Shown here: positions 24,063-33,423 of the stretch, in pieces
Numbering within the stretch: the first letter of the stretch is position 1
How the letters are laid out: every line of letters begins with the position of its first letter
DNA from: an uncultured Bacilli bacterium
GTDB lineage: Bacteria > Bacillota_I > Bacilli_A > RF39 > UBA660
Assembly: GCA_947632685.1 (NCBI GenBank)
Contig: CANRQD010000002.1
Span: 1 to 41,360 of the forward strand
Length of the DNA: 41,360 bases
Direction: 5' to 3'
Program-made: the position numbers and the translations under genes
Notes under the pieces: generated by a model
Database searches by the model: none
Seen by the model: only the letters and a program-made list of their open reading frames with translations
What the model was told of the DNA's origin: nothing

Positions 24063-25841
24063 TTATTCAACTGTAACAGATTTTGCTAAATTTTTTGGTT
24101 TATCTACATCACAACCTCTATCAACAGCAGTATGATATGCAATTAATTGAAGTACTGGAACAACTAATAATGGTATAACAAATTGGCTAACATCATCTAC
24201 ACAAATTTCTAGTTTTCTATTTTGTTTTAAAGATTTTTTTGAAATAATAATTGTTTTAGCGCCACGTGATTCTACTTCTACTATATTTGAAATAGATTTT
24301 TCATATAATTCATCATCTGTTAAAATACAAAATACAGGTATTCCCTTATCAATAAGTGAAATTGTACCATGTTTTAATTCACCAGATGGATATGCTTCAC
24401 TATGTATATAAGATACTTCTTTTAATTTTAAACTTCCCTCTAAACACATTGCATAATCATATCGTCTACCAATAAAAAATACATTTTCATTATCTTTTAT
24501 TTCTTTAGCTATTTTTTTATAATCATTTTCTCTATCAATAACATTTTTAACTAATTTAGGAATAGTTTTAAATTCCTCTAAATAAGTATCAATATTATCA
24601 ATTAATTTTTTATTATAAGCTAATTTTAATGCAAGTAATGAAATAACTGCAACTTGAAGTATATATGCTTTAGTAGTAGCAACAGCAATTTCTTCACCTG
24701 CTTCAATAAATACTACTTTATCTGCTAATCTTGCAATAGTTGATGTTTTTACATTTACTATTGCTAATGTATCTTGACCTAATTCTTTAGCCTTTTTTAA
24801 TGCTGCTATTGTATCTGCAGTTTCTCCAGATTGAGATATTAATATTACTAAAGTTTTATTAGTATAAATATTATTTTTATATCTATACTCACTTGCTACT
24901 TCACATGTTGATTTTATATTTGCCTTTTCTTCAAATAAATTTTTACCAATCATTCCAGCATACATAGCAGAACCACAAGCAACTATATGAATTTCATCAT
25001 AATTAGTTAAATCTGGAATAGATGAAAAATCTTCTAAATAAGGTTTTAAAGTTTTTTCTAAAACTGTAGGCTCTTCATTAATTTCTTTTAACATATAATG
25101 AGGATATCCATTTTTACTTTTACTATTTAAATCTATATCTATAGTATCTACTTTTTTATCTACTTTATTACCATTTGAGTAATAATTAACACTATTTTTA
25201 GATATTTCTGCTATATCATAATCATCTAAAAAAACAAATTTATTAGTATACATATTTATTGCACATATATCACTAGCAAAGAAATTTTCATCTTCACCAA
25301 TACCAATAACTAATGGTGAATCTTTTTTAGCAACATATAATTTATCATTAATACCTTTTACCATAATACCTAATGCATATGAGCCTTTAATAGTATTCAT
25401 TACTTTAGAAATAGTTTTTATAATATCATTTTCTAAATATTTATTAATTAATGCCGCTACTACTTCTGTATCAGTTTCACTATTAAATTCAATACCTTCG
25501 TTAATTAATTCATTTTTTAATTCTTTGGCATTTTCTATAATTCCATTATGAACTATCACTATATTACCAATAGTATGAGGATGCGCATTAACTAAACTAG
25601 CTTCTCCATGAGTTGCCCATCTAGTATGAGCTAATCCAATATTAAACTTATCTAAGTTTTTATCTTTTAATTTATCTTCTAAATTTTTTATTTTACCGAC
25701 ACTTTTAATAATCTCTATACTATTGGTATCAATCAAAGCAACACCTGATGAATCATAACCTCTATACTCAAGATTTTTAAGTCCAGAGATTAATACATCT
25801 ATTGCTTTTTTATTACCTACATATCCAACAATTCCACACAT
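24063..25841 (-). CDS. glmS: Glutamine--fructose-6-phosphate aminotransferase
   Basis: GlmS makes glucosamine-6-phosphate, the entry to peptidoglycan amino sugars, from fructose-6-phosphate and glutamine. The 592-residue protein starts MCGIVGYVG, with Cys2 as glutaminase nucleophile after Met removal. It keeps the RWATHGEAS and HNGIIEN loops of the amidotransferase half, then two SIS domains (GSAMYAGMIG; ISQSGETADT) and the invariant KNLAKSVTVE end. The gap to the upstream gene is only 40 bases, leaving no room for a glmS ribozyme. AGGAGGT precedes the ATG. Confidence 0.96.
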   Translation of the reverse strand: MCGIVGYVGNKKAIDVLISGLKNLEYRGYDSSGVALIDTNSIEIIKSVGKIKNLEDKLKDKNLDKFNIGLAHTRWATHGEASLVNAHPHTIGNIVIVHNGIIENAKELKNELINEGIEFNSETDTEVVAALINKYLENDIIKTISKVMNTIKGSYALGIMVKGINDKLYVAKKDSPLVIGIGEDENFFASDICAINMYTNKFVFLDDYDIAEISKNSVNYYSNGNKVDKKVDTIDIDLNSKSKNGYPHYMLKEINEEPTVLEKTLKPYLEDFSSIPDLTNYDEIHIVACGSAMYAGMIGKNLFEEKANIKSTCEVASEYRYKNNIYTNKTLVILISQSGETADTIAALKKAKELGQDTLAIVNVKTSTIARLADKVVFIEAGEEIAVATTKAYILQVAVISLLALKLAYNKKLIDNIDTYLEEFKTIPKLVKNVIDRENDYKKIAKEIKDNENVFFIGRRYDYAMCLEGSLKLKEVSYIHSEAYPSGELKHGTISLIDKGIPVFCILTDDELYEKSISNIVEVESRGAKTIIISKKSLKQNRKLEICVDDVSQFVIPLLVVPVLQLIAYHTAVDRGCDVDKPKNLAKSVTVE

Positions 25842-25881
25842 AAATTTACCTCCTACTTAAGTATATACCAAAAAGAAAAAA

Positions 25882-26271
25882 TTACGATTTATTTCCTTTA
25901 TCAATAATATAATTTAAAAACATAGATAATATAATAAACATAAACACTAAAGATAAGATAAAATAATTATCTTTTAAATATTTCATACTAATTGTATATA
26001 AAATAGTATTAGAGGTATATATATTATAATATATAAAACTAACATACATAGTTGCTACTATAATAGAAATATTATTTAAAATAGATTCTTTTATATTTTC
26101 TTTATTAGTAATAAAAAAAGTTAATTCAAATACAAATGTACATAATACTAATAGCAAAAACAATATTCCTTGCCAATTAGATTCATATATAAATGGTAAC
26201 ATTTCAATAGTTAAAAAACTTAATAGTATAAGTGATATTATACTAACATAAAATATAATTTTTTTTATCAT
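25882..26271 (-). CDS. Small four-TM membrane protein, unknown
   Basis: The 129-residue protein has four hydrophobic segments (about 4-24, 36-54, 66-86 and 100-122) and few charged residues. I recognise no family. Its ATG overlaps the stop of the AAA+ gene (TAATG), so the two are translationally coupled and probably work together, perhaps with the ATPase acting at the membrane. glmS follows 40 bases later. Confidence 0.65.
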   Translation of the reverse strand: MIKKIIFYVSIISLILLSFLTIEMLPFIYESNWQGILFLLLVLCTFVFELTFFITNKENIKESILNNISIIVATMYVSFIYYNIYTSNTILYTISMKYLKDNYFILSLVFMFIILSMFLNYIIDKGNKS

Positions 26272-27317
26272 TAATCATCAAGTCTTTCATATGGTAATTG
26301 ATTTGGTTTTTGTTCTTCGATTTCATCATTAAATATTTCATCAAATTTAGGTAATTCTTTTTTTATAACATCTGGATATACATTTTTAGTACTTTCTATA
26401 GCTTTTCTAAAATCTAGAATATTAACTTCTTTTCTATTATCAAATAAAGCATTTGAAAAAGCTTCTTGAACAATAGTTAAAGAAACATCTGGATATCTTG
26501 AGCCTATTTCATATATTCTTTTATATTCACTAGTTATATCAGTAATAAATTCCATTATTCTTTGTTGGATAAAAGGAGAATACATCATTTTTATTCCTGT
26601 TCTTTTTTCTATTTTAGGTAAAGTTCCTACTAATATAGATATATTTTCATTTCTTGTTGGTTCTTCAACTAAAACTCTTTGAAAACGTCTAACAAAGGCT
26701 TTATCTCTTAATATATATCTTTCATATTCTTCAGTAGTAGTAGCACCAATTACTTTTATATCACCTCTATCTAGAGCAGGTTTAAACATATTGGCAAAAT
26801 CAAGTGCCTCTCCTTTACTACCCATTAAGGTATGAATTTCATCAATAAATAAAATTAGATTATTATATTTTTTTAATTCATCTATAAGTGTATTTACTTT
26901 AGCTTCTCCTGTTACAGGATCAACTCCTAGTAATGCTGATGTATTTATTTTTATAACATTATATTTTGCTAAAGCATCAGGTACTAATCCTTTTTGAATA
27001 CGATATGCAAGTCCTTCAACTATAGCAGTTTTACCAACACCAGGTTTACCAGTTAATACAACAGATTTATCTGGAGTAAGTAATACTAAGATAATTTCTT
27101 TTATTTGTTCATCTCTACCTATAGCAGGATTTGTTATATAATTTCTATCATTAAAATTTTCACCATAATTAGATAAAATACTAATTCTTTTTTCTTGTAA
27201 ATTAAATTCTCCACTATCACTTCTAGTAGCATTACCTATATCATTATTCATTCTACTAATTCTAGTTATTTCTCTATTATTAACATTATTAACACCTGGC
27301 ATTTCACTCTTATTCAT
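26271..27317 (-). CDS. Single-ring AAA+ ATPase like ClpC/ClpB domain 1
   Basis: The 348-residue protein matches the first AAA+ module of Clp/Hsp100 unfoldases. It starts at the NPAIGRDEQIKEII linker, followed by Walker A GKPGVGKT (90-97), Walker B LILFIDE (Asp159-Glu160), sensor region IKVIGATTTEEY and arginine fingers RRFQRV. The Clp N-domain, the middle domain and the second AAA+ ring are missing, and no ClpP-binding loop is seen. The first 60 residues are low-complexity. It is coupled to a small membrane protein gene. A substrate-remodelling role is inferred. Confidence 0.85.
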   Translation of the reverse strand: MNKSEMPGVNNVNNREITRISRMNNDIGNATRSDSGEFNLQEKRISILSNYGENFNDRNYITNPAIGRDEQIKEIILVLLTPDKSVVLTGKPGVGKTAIVEGLAYRIQKGLVPDALAKYNVIKINTSALLGVDPVTGEAKVNTLIDELKKYNNLILFIDEIHTLMGSKGEALDFANMFKPALDRGDIKVIGATTTEEYERYILRDKAFVRRFQRVLVEEPTRNENISILVGTLPKIEKRTGIKMMYSPFIQQRIMEFITDITSEYKRIYEIGSRYPDVSLTIVQEAFSNALFDNRKEVNILDFRKAIESTKNVYPDVIKKELPKFDEIFNDEIEEQKPNQLPYERLDD

Positions 27318-27393
27318 ATTATCACTTTCCCTTATAACACATTATAACATATTTAATATTATAATTAATAAAGTAATTAATTTATTTACATAA

Positions 27394-28215
27394 TTATTTA
27401 TCATAAAATTCTAAAAATGAATGTTTTTCTCTATTTTTATGATATCCTAATACACAATCTAGGTTAACATTATCTAGGCTTTTAAAAATATTATAATCTA
27501 CTTTATCGTTTATCTTTCTTAAATTATTTATTAGTTCTTTAACTTCTTCTCTTTTACTACTTTCTTTATTAGTCGCAAGATTCTCTGTAAAACGACAAGC
27601 ACAATTTATAAAATTTAATTTATTATAATTTTTCCATGATATAATATCATTTTCCTTAACTAAATAAAGTGGTCTAATAAGTTCTAAACCTAAAAAATTT
27701 TCACTATGGAGTTTAGGCATCATTGTTTTTATCTCAGCTCCATATAACATTGAAAGTAAAGTTGTTTCTATAACATCATCAAAATGATGACCTAATGCAA
27801 TTTTATTACAACCTAATTCTTTTGCTCTACTATATAAGAATCCTCTTCTCATCCTAGCACATAAATAACAAGGACTTTTATCTATATCACTAACTATATT
27901 AAAAATATCACTTTCAAATATTTCTAAATTTATATTAAGTAATTTTGCATTAGATTCTATTAATTTTCTATTTTCCTTGCTATATCCAGGATCCATCATA
28001 ACATAATGCACTTCAAAATGAAACTTACCATGCTTTTCTAATTCTTCTATACATTTTGCTAATAAAAATGAATCTTTCCCACCACTAATACAAACCATAA
28101 TTTTATCATTTTCTTTTATAAGCTCATATTCTATTACAGCTTTAACAAATTTAGCCCATATATCTTTACGATATTTTTTTATAATACTTCTTTCAATTTC
28201 TTGATACTTCTCCAT
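27394..28215 (-). CDS. TtcA-family tRNA-thiolation-like ATPase
   Basis: The 273-residue PP-loop protein has SGGKDS (44-49) for ATP pyrophosphatase chemistry, CYLCARMRRG (Cys116, Cys119) and HHFDDVIETTLLSMLYG. This is the hallmark of the TtcA branch, which makes 2-thiocytidine in tRNA using an Fe-S cluster. A further INCAC pair near residue 206 could supply the remaining cluster ligand. Some Firmicutes members may act on other substrates, so I give no symbol. AGGAG precedes the ATG. Confidence 0.85.
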   Translation of the reverse strand: MEKYQEIERSIIKKYRKDIWAKFVKAVIEYELIKENDKIMVCISGGKDSFLLAKCIEELEKHGKFHFEVHYVMMDPGYSKENRKLIESNAKLLNINLEIFESDIFNIVSDIDKSPCYLCARMRRGFLYSRAKELGCNKIALGHHFDDVIETTLLSMLYGAEIKTMMPKLHSENFLGLELIRPLYLVKENDIISWKNYNKLNFINCACRFTENLATNKESSKREEVKELINNLRKINDKVDYNIFKSLDNVNLDCVLGYHKNREKHSFLEFYDK

Positions 28216-28250
28216 ATTAAACTCCTATAAATATTATCTTATTATAATAC

Positions 28251-29138
28251 TTAGTTATTTGATGCCTCATATATTTCATCAATTGCTGCTAGTAATTTAT
28301 GAGAAAATTCATCATTGCTATCATTAACATTTAATCCTTCTAACAATGCTCTTGAAAAACTAGCAATCATTCCTTTATTTTTAGATAATTTTTTACAAGC
28401 TTCATTTCTACTATATCCACCTGATAAAGCAACAACTCTAATTACTTTAGGATTATTAAGATATGAACTATAAAAATTATCTATACTAGGTATTGTAAAT
28501 TTAAACATAACTTTCATATCATCATCTAAATTTTCTAATTCTATATCAATCTTTTCTTTTAATATTTTTTCACATTTTTCCTTGTCTTTAGCATCTATGC
28601 TAACCTCCGGTTCAATTATTGGAATTAATCCTTTTTTACAAATTATTTTTGCATAATAAAATTGTTGTTTAACAATTTTTTCAATACCTATTTCATTGGC
28701 TTCTTTTATAACAGATCTCATTTTAGTACCAAATATATTTCTTTTTAGAGCATTATCTAAAATTTCAATTAAATTAGGAATATCTTTCATTAATTGAACA
28801 CCATTTTCTAATTCTAATAAACCTCTATCAATTTTAAGAAAAGATGGTATAGATTTATTTTTCCATAAATAATCACTTGTATATAAATCATCTATTTTTC
28901 TATTAATAGTTTCTAAAAATAAGATTACACCTATAATATGCTCATTAGTGAAATTATCATTTTTTATAATTCTTTTTCTCATATTATGAATTAAATCAAA
29001 CATCTCTTCTTCATTTTTATATTTATCTTCACTAATTCCATATAAACTTAAAGTTTTTTTACTACTACCACCACTTTGATCTAAAGCAGCAATAAAACCA
29101 CTATTATTTTTTACTATATTTAACATTTTTTCATTCAT
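28251..29138 (-). CDS. fda: Class I fructose-bisphosphate aldolase
   Basis: The 295-residue enzyme starts with the bacterial class I aldolase signature FIAALDQSGGSSKKTLSLYGI. It also shows IIEPEVSIDAKDKEKCE, KFTIPS (the Schiff-base lysine region) and VALSGGYSRNEACKKL. It cleaves fructose-1,6-bisphosphate to two triose phosphates in glycolysis without needing a metal. The best match is the staphylococcal-type Fda. AAAGGTGTTG precedes the ATG. It lies 35 bases upstream of the TtcA-like gene. Confidence 0.93.
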   Translation of the reverse strand: MNEKMLNIVKNNSGFIAALDQSGGSSKKTLSLYGISEDKYKNEEEMFDLIHNMRKRIIKNDNFTNEHIIGVILFLETINRKIDDLYTSDYLWKNKSIPSFLKIDRGLLELENGVQLMKDIPNLIEILDNALKRNIFGTKMRSVIKEANEIGIEKIVKQQFYYAKIICKKGLIPIIEPEVSIDAKDKEKCEKILKEKIDIELENLDDDMKVMFKFTIPSIDNFYSSYLNNPKVIRVVALSGGYSRNEACKKLSKNKGMIASFSRALLEGLNVNDSNDEFSHKLLAAIDEIYEASNN

Positions 29139-29215
29139 ATAACAACACCTTTAATATTAGTATAACTTATTTTTAATATTCTATATAAAATAATAAAAAT
29201 ATTATACAAAATTTT

Positions 29216-29249
29216 ACAAAAAAATAATAAACTATTTTTGTTTACTATT
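29216..29249 (-). terminator. Terminator of the CDF transporter gene
   Basis: AATAGTAAAC pairs with GTTTATTATT (plus-strand 29240-29249 and 29223-29232) around a 7-base loop and is followed by TTTTTTT. The stem includes the last codons of the transporter gene. Confidence 0.65.
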
Positions 29250-30116
29250 TTTTATTTTTATAGGATTAACATGAATTACAGTTAAATATATTTCATCTAG
29301 TTTTTTAGCAATTTCTTTTTCAAGATTATCAGCAATTTTATGACTTTCAAATGTAGACATATTACCATCTACAAATATCGTAAATGATATTTGATATTTA
29401 TATCCTACAGGAGTAGCATTAAAATGATTTACTTTTTTTATTTCTTTATGTTGTTTTATAATATCATATACAATATTTTTAGTATCATCTGAAATAGATT
29501 TGTCCATTAAAACATCATAACTTTCTATATATATTTTAATACCTGTTATAATTATCCATATAGATATAAATATACCAACAATATAATCAACAAAATATAT
29601 ATTATAAATTGCTAAAAGACATGATACTAAATTAAAAAAGGTTATTATACAATCATTTCTATGATCTTTAGAATTTGCAGCTATTAATAAATTATTATAT
29701 TTTTTAGAAATACTATTAGTAAAAAGATATAATAAGAATTTAATTATTATAGTTACTATACATACAATAATTAACCATATAGAAAATTCAAATCTTGTTT
29801 TATGAATGAATGATTCAATAGAATCAAACAATACTTTACCACCCATTACAATCATAGCAATACTAATTAACATAGAATAAATATATTCTGCTTTTCCATG
29901 CCCTAAATTATGATCATCATCACTTGGTTTACTAGCTATTTTATTACCAATAAAAGTCATAATAGAAGAAAATATATCACTAGCACTATTAAAACTATCA
30001 GCAATCATTGCTTGACTATTAGTAATAAAACCTATAATAGCCTTAATAATAAGTAAAAATATATTACCAATAATACCTAATATACTAGCAAGCCTCACTT
30101 TTTTAAATCTTTCCAT
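29232..30116 (-). CDS. Cation diffusion facilitator transporter
   Basis: The 294-residue protein exports divalent metal (Zn, Mn or Fe) in exchange for protons. Six membrane segments precede a cytoplasmic C-terminal domain. The metal-site helices read MIADSFNSASDIFSS (TM2) and KDHRNDCIITFFN (TM5), giving Asp/Asn/Asp ligands, and GHGKAEY follows TM2 as in the family. The NxxSD/HRND pattern leans to the Mn/Fe side, but specificity cannot be settled by eye. The C-terminal domain (YQISFTIFVDGN, HKIADNLEKEI) is typical. GAGGTG precedes the ATG. Confidence 0.92.
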   Translation of the reverse strand: MERFKKVRLASILGIIGNIFLLIIKAIIGFITNSQAMIADSFNSASDIFSSIMTFIGNKIASKPSDDDHNLGHGKAEYIYSMLISIAMIVMGGKVLFDSIESFIHKTRFEFSIWLIIVCIVTIIIKFLLYLFTNSISKKYNNLLIAANSKDHRNDCIITFFNLVSCLLAIYNIYFVDYIVGIFISIWIIITGIKIYIESYDVLMDKSISDDTKNIVYDIIKQHKEIKKVNHFNATPVGYKYQISFTIFVDGNMSTFESHKIADNLEKEIAKKLDEIYLTVIHVNPIKIKNSKQK

Positions 30117-30206
30117 AAGTACACCTCAATTATATATTAGATTATATCCTATATTAGGATAAAAATATACTATTACTTTAATTATTTTAAAGAAAAAATA
30201 TATGAT

Positions 30207-30234
30207 TTGAATATTTTTATTATAGGTGTATAAT
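30207..30234 (+). promoter_or_regulatory. Promoter of the Tim44-like gene
   Basis: TTGAAT (30207-30212) and TATAAT (30229-30234) are 16 bases apart. Transcription should start near 30241, leaving a very short leader. Confidence 0.6.
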
Positions 30235-30253
30235 AAAAATACAATATAGAAGT

Positions 30254-31063
30254 ATGGTGTTATATATGAATAAAATTAAAATTTTGATTATTTTATTAAT
30301 TATTTTGATTCCAATTATAAATATCGATAATAGCTATGCACAAAATGTTAACAAAGATGGTAATATAATACAAATTCGTGCTGGAGGAGGAAGTTCTGGT
30401 GGTTCCGGTGGTTCTAGTGGCTCTTCAGGATCTAGCGGCTTAAGTTCTCATAGTAATAAAACTTATTATTGTCAGTCTTCTAATAAATTGATATGTTTAT
30501 TGGGTAATATTTTGTATTGGATATGCCTTTTCTTCGTCTTTTGTTTTAGCTTTATTGTTTTTTATTTCAAAATTTTTAGGTCTTCATTTAATAGTAGACG
30601 ATATTTAAAAATGATAAGTAAAAAAGATATTTCATGGAAATATAAAGATATAGAAAAACAAGTGATTGAAACTTTTTATATCGTACAACAGTCTTGGACC
30701 AATATGGATATGAAACCTGCTAAAAAATTTATGAATAAGGATTTATATGAAAACTTTAAAGGAAAACTAGAATGGATGGAACTTAATCATAAAAGAAACG
30801 TATTAAAAAAAATCAAATTAAGAAATTTAAGACCTATATCAATACATGATGATGAAGATGATTCTAAAGATTTAGTTTGGTTTTACATAAAAGGTTCTAT
30901 GGTTGATTATACTATAAATACTGAAACAAATGAAAAGATAGAAGGTAATAATTATATTTCAATGCCCTTTATTGAATTTTGGAAATTTACAAAAAATAAA
31001 GATAAATGGGTTTTATCAAAAATATTACAAGCAGATGAAAGTGATAAAATTGTATTTCAATAA
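30254..31063 (+). CDS. Membrane protein with Tim44-like domain and Gly/Ser linker
   Basis: The 269-residue protein has a signal-like N-terminus, a Gly/Ser-only linker (about residues 44-68) and one membrane segment (about 84-110). A cytoplasmic domain of about 150 residues follows. The stretch FYIVQQSWTNMDMKPAKKFM with DLYENFKGKLEWM fits the Tim44/MBA1-like fold (an NTF2-like domain seen in mitochondrial import and bacterial membrane proteins). A strand-rich end (LVWFYIKGSMVDY, FWKFTKNKDKWVL) agrees. Substrate is unknown. The ATG at 30254 is used; the ATG at 30266 is also possible, as neither has a strong ribosome site. Confidence 0.75.
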   Translation: MVLYMNKIKILIILLIILIPIINIDNSYAQNVNKDGNIIQIRAGGGSSGGSGGSSGSSGSSGLSSHSNKTYYCQSSNKLICLLGNILYWICLFFVFCFSFIVFYFKIFRSSFNSRRYLKMISKKDISWKYKDIEKQVIETFYIVQQSWTNMDMKPAKKFMNKDLYENFKGKLEWMELNHKRNVLKKIKLRNLRPISIHDDEDDSKDLVWFYIKGSMVDYTINTETNEKIEGNNYISMPFIEFWKFTKNKDKWVLSKILQADESDKIVFQ

Positions 31064-31064
31064 G

Positions 31065-31099
31065 AAAATTATAATTTAGAAATAAATTGTAATTTTTTT
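31065..31099 (+). terminator. Terminator of the Tim44-like gene
   Basis: A 14-bp stem with one G-U pair (31065-31078 with 31083-31096) closes a GAAA loop and is followed by Ts to 31099. Confidence 0.75.
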
Positions 31100-31141
31100 A
31101 TTATTATAATTTTTCTAAAAAGGATAATCTAAAAATATGGT

Positions 31142-32260
31142 TTAATTATTTTCTAAATTCCATGTTATTCCATTATCATTACTAATAAATATTAACTCTT
31201 TATCTTCATATCCATCTTTATTAGAATTAATTTGATAAACTGAACATTTAATTTTTAAATTGTTTTTTTCATAATATGGAGCTTTTTCTATACTAATATA
31301 ATCAACATTATCGTTTTTATAGTTAAAAACAGCTGCTGTAAAAGTTTTACCACTATCATTAGTAACATATAAACCAGTTTTACTACTATCTAAATAGATT
31401 TTACCAGTATTAATTGCAAATCCCAAGCTCTTATTTAGAAAAATAAATTTTGCCTCATTACTAACTTGTATTACATCATCAGATACAACATAGAAATTTT
31501 TTCCCTTATCTTTACTTCTTAAAACATGAACTAACATATTTTGCCCTAATACATTATCAACTTTACTAAATCTTAATATAGTTTTACCAAATTTCTTTTC
31601 ATATAGTACTTCTTCATTTTCTGGTAATAAATAATTATCATTTTCATTAAAATTACTAGAATCATCAATATTTACATCATAATTATTTTTATCAATTATA
31701 TTTCCATCTTTATCTTTAATAAAAGTTTCTGTTCTTTTAGATTTTATTTTTCCATTATTATCATAATATGTATATTCAACACTATCTGGAATATTTGGAC
31801 TAGAAAAAGGATCATAGCCACCTTTACCAAAGTCACCATGTATTTTTACTTTTGTCCCCATTAAAAGAAATCCATAATAATCATAATAATCAACATCTAC
31901 ATTAAGAAATGAACGAACAACAGCTACATATTTTTTGTTATCTACAATAACTGTATGTTCTGGACAATATGAAAAGGCAAATATAAATAATATAATTCTC
32001 CAAAAAAATAAACATAAAACTAAAATTATAAAAGAAACAATTAAAATAATAATTTTTCTAGTTTTAGATGATTTTATAAAAAATTGAATCATTCCTATTA
32101 TAAAACCAATTAATAACAATATTAATACTAAAACTATAAACCAAATTCTAAATCTAATATTTATTAAATATAATATAAAATTTAATAATATAAATATTCC
32201 TATTAATATTAAATCAGATAAGATTATATTACTTTTTATTTTATTAAAAACTTTTTTCAT
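31142..32260 (-). CDS. Membrane protein with extracellular Asp-box (BNR-like) repeats
   Basis: The 372-residue protein has three N-terminal membrane segments (about 15-33, 38-60 and 70-95) and a large domain after them. That domain has three Asp-box-like motifs (SxDxGxxF/W): SKDKGKNF, TNDSGKTF and SNDNGITW, the last at the very C-terminus. Asp boxes occur at the turns of beta-propellers such as sialidases and photosynthesis-assembly proteins; no catalytic set is visible here. It starts 15 bases after the XRE membrane regulator gene, so the two probably form a unit, for example sensor and regulator. Confidence 0.7.
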   Translation of the reverse strand: MKKVFNKIKSNIILSDLILIGIFILLNFILYLINIRFRIWFIVLVLILLLIGFIIGMIQFFIKSSKTRKIIILIVSFIILVLCLFFWRIILFIFAFSYCPEHTVIVDNKKYVAVVRSFLNVDVDYYDYYGFLLMGTKVKIHGDFGKGGYDPFSSPNIPDSVEYTYYDNNGKIKSKRTETFIKDKDGNIIDKNNYDVNIDDSSNFNENDNYLLPENEEVLYEKKFGKTILRFSKVDNVLGQNMLVHVLRSKDKGKNFYVVSDDVIQVSNEAKFIFLNKSLGFAINTGKIYLDSSKTGLYVTNDSGKTFTAAVFNYKNDNVDYISIEKAPYYEKNNLKIKCSVYQINSNKDGYEDKELIFISNDNGITWNLENN

Positions 32261-32275
32261 TACTAATTCCCCTAC

Positions 32276-33292
32276 TTATTTCAATATAATACTTTTTTCA
32301 TAATCCTTTAAATAATTTTCTTTAAGTATAAGCTTTTTATCTTTTATAACAAAATTTGATATATTTGGAATATCTAAATTTTCTTCGCGATTTGTAATTT
32401 TAACTCTATAATAAGTCAATATATCATCTGTTATTTTAAATGTACCAGATGACTGTTCAACAATTTTAGTTTCATTTCCATCATTATAATAAATACTCAT
32501 AGTAGCTACAAATTCATTATTTAATTCATTTATTTTTATTTGTGGTAAAAAATGAATTATTAACTTTGAATTTTCACTATATAATGTTCTAAAAGTATTT
32601 AATGTTCCTAATTTTTCTTTATATTCTTTAATTTGTAAAGTACTACAATAATTTCCATCTCTAATATTATATGATATTGTATTATAAAGTAAATTTCCAT
32701 CTACAGAATAGTCAATAATAGTAGTATTTGAATCAGAATCATAATAATAAACCGTATTATTGCAAGAAATATGTTCTAAAGTATTTACGTAATTTTTTAT
32801 TTCACTTTTTAAAATACTTTTACCTCTAAGATTTTTATAAGAATAACTATTTTCATTGTTTCTCATTAAAAATGAAAATTTAGGAACACCTAAGTTTATA
32901 AGCTTATTTTTTCCATTAATATATCTAAAATGTTCAACATTATAGCCAAATGGTAAAAGCTTAAATAATATAATACAGATAATCAATATGATTGGTATTG
33001 AACACACTATTATTTGTTTATTTATCTGTTTTTTTATTTTAACTTTTTCTTCTTCTAATATTTTTTCAACATTAATATTTTTTCTATTTTCTATTTGAAG
33101 TATCTCATAAATATCTGAATCCAATACTTGTGCTAATTTTTCAAGAATAGTAATATCTGGTAAACTTAATCCTCTTTCCCATTTACTAACTGCTTTGTCT
33201 GTAACAAAAAGTTTATCACCTAATTCTTGCTGAGTTAAATTTTTTTTCTTCCTAAGAGATACAATCATTTTACCAATTTTATTATTATCCAT
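32276..33292 (-). CDS. Transmembrane XRE-family transcription regulator
   Basis: The 338-residue protein has an N-terminal Cro/C1-type helix-turn-helix (residues 5-60: GKMIVSLRKKKNLTQQELGDKL, VSKWERG). A charged linker, one membrane segment (about 93-113) and a C-terminal domain of about 220 residues outside the cell follow. DNA-binding inside and sensing outside would make it a one-component signalling protein. GAGGTGAG precedes the ATG and TATAAT lies about 25 bases upstream. The downstream Asp-box protein gene is a natural partner or target. Confidence 0.82.
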   Translation of the reverse strand: MDNNKIGKMIVSLRKKKNLTQQELGDKLFVTDKAVSKWERGLSLPDITILEKLAQVLDSDIYEILQIENRKNINVEKILEEEKVKIKKQINKQIIVCSIPIILIICIILFKLLPFGYNVEHFRYINGKNKLINLGVPKFSFLMRNNENSYSYKNLRGKSILKSEIKNYVNTLEHISCNNTVYYYDSDSNTTIIDYSVDGNLLYNTISYNIRDGNYCSTLQIKEYKEKLGTLNTFRTLYSENSKLIIHFLPQIKINELNNEFVATMSIYYNDGNETKIVEQSSGTFKITDDILTYYRVKITNREENLDIPNISNFVIKDKKLILKENYLKDYEKSIILK

Positions 33293-33423
33293 AATTTCTC
33301 ACCTCAAAACAATTATACACTATATAGATTAAAATTTATCTCGACTATTAGTTTACCAATATTTTTATTACCTAAATTTTGTTTTATTAAAATTAGATTT
33401 AACAGTATAAAATTATTATTTTT

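Noticed and set aside
25842..25881. glmS ribozyme upstream of glmS.
   Set aside because: Only 40 bases separate glmS from the upstream gene and they hold just the ribosome site; no ribozyme core can fit.
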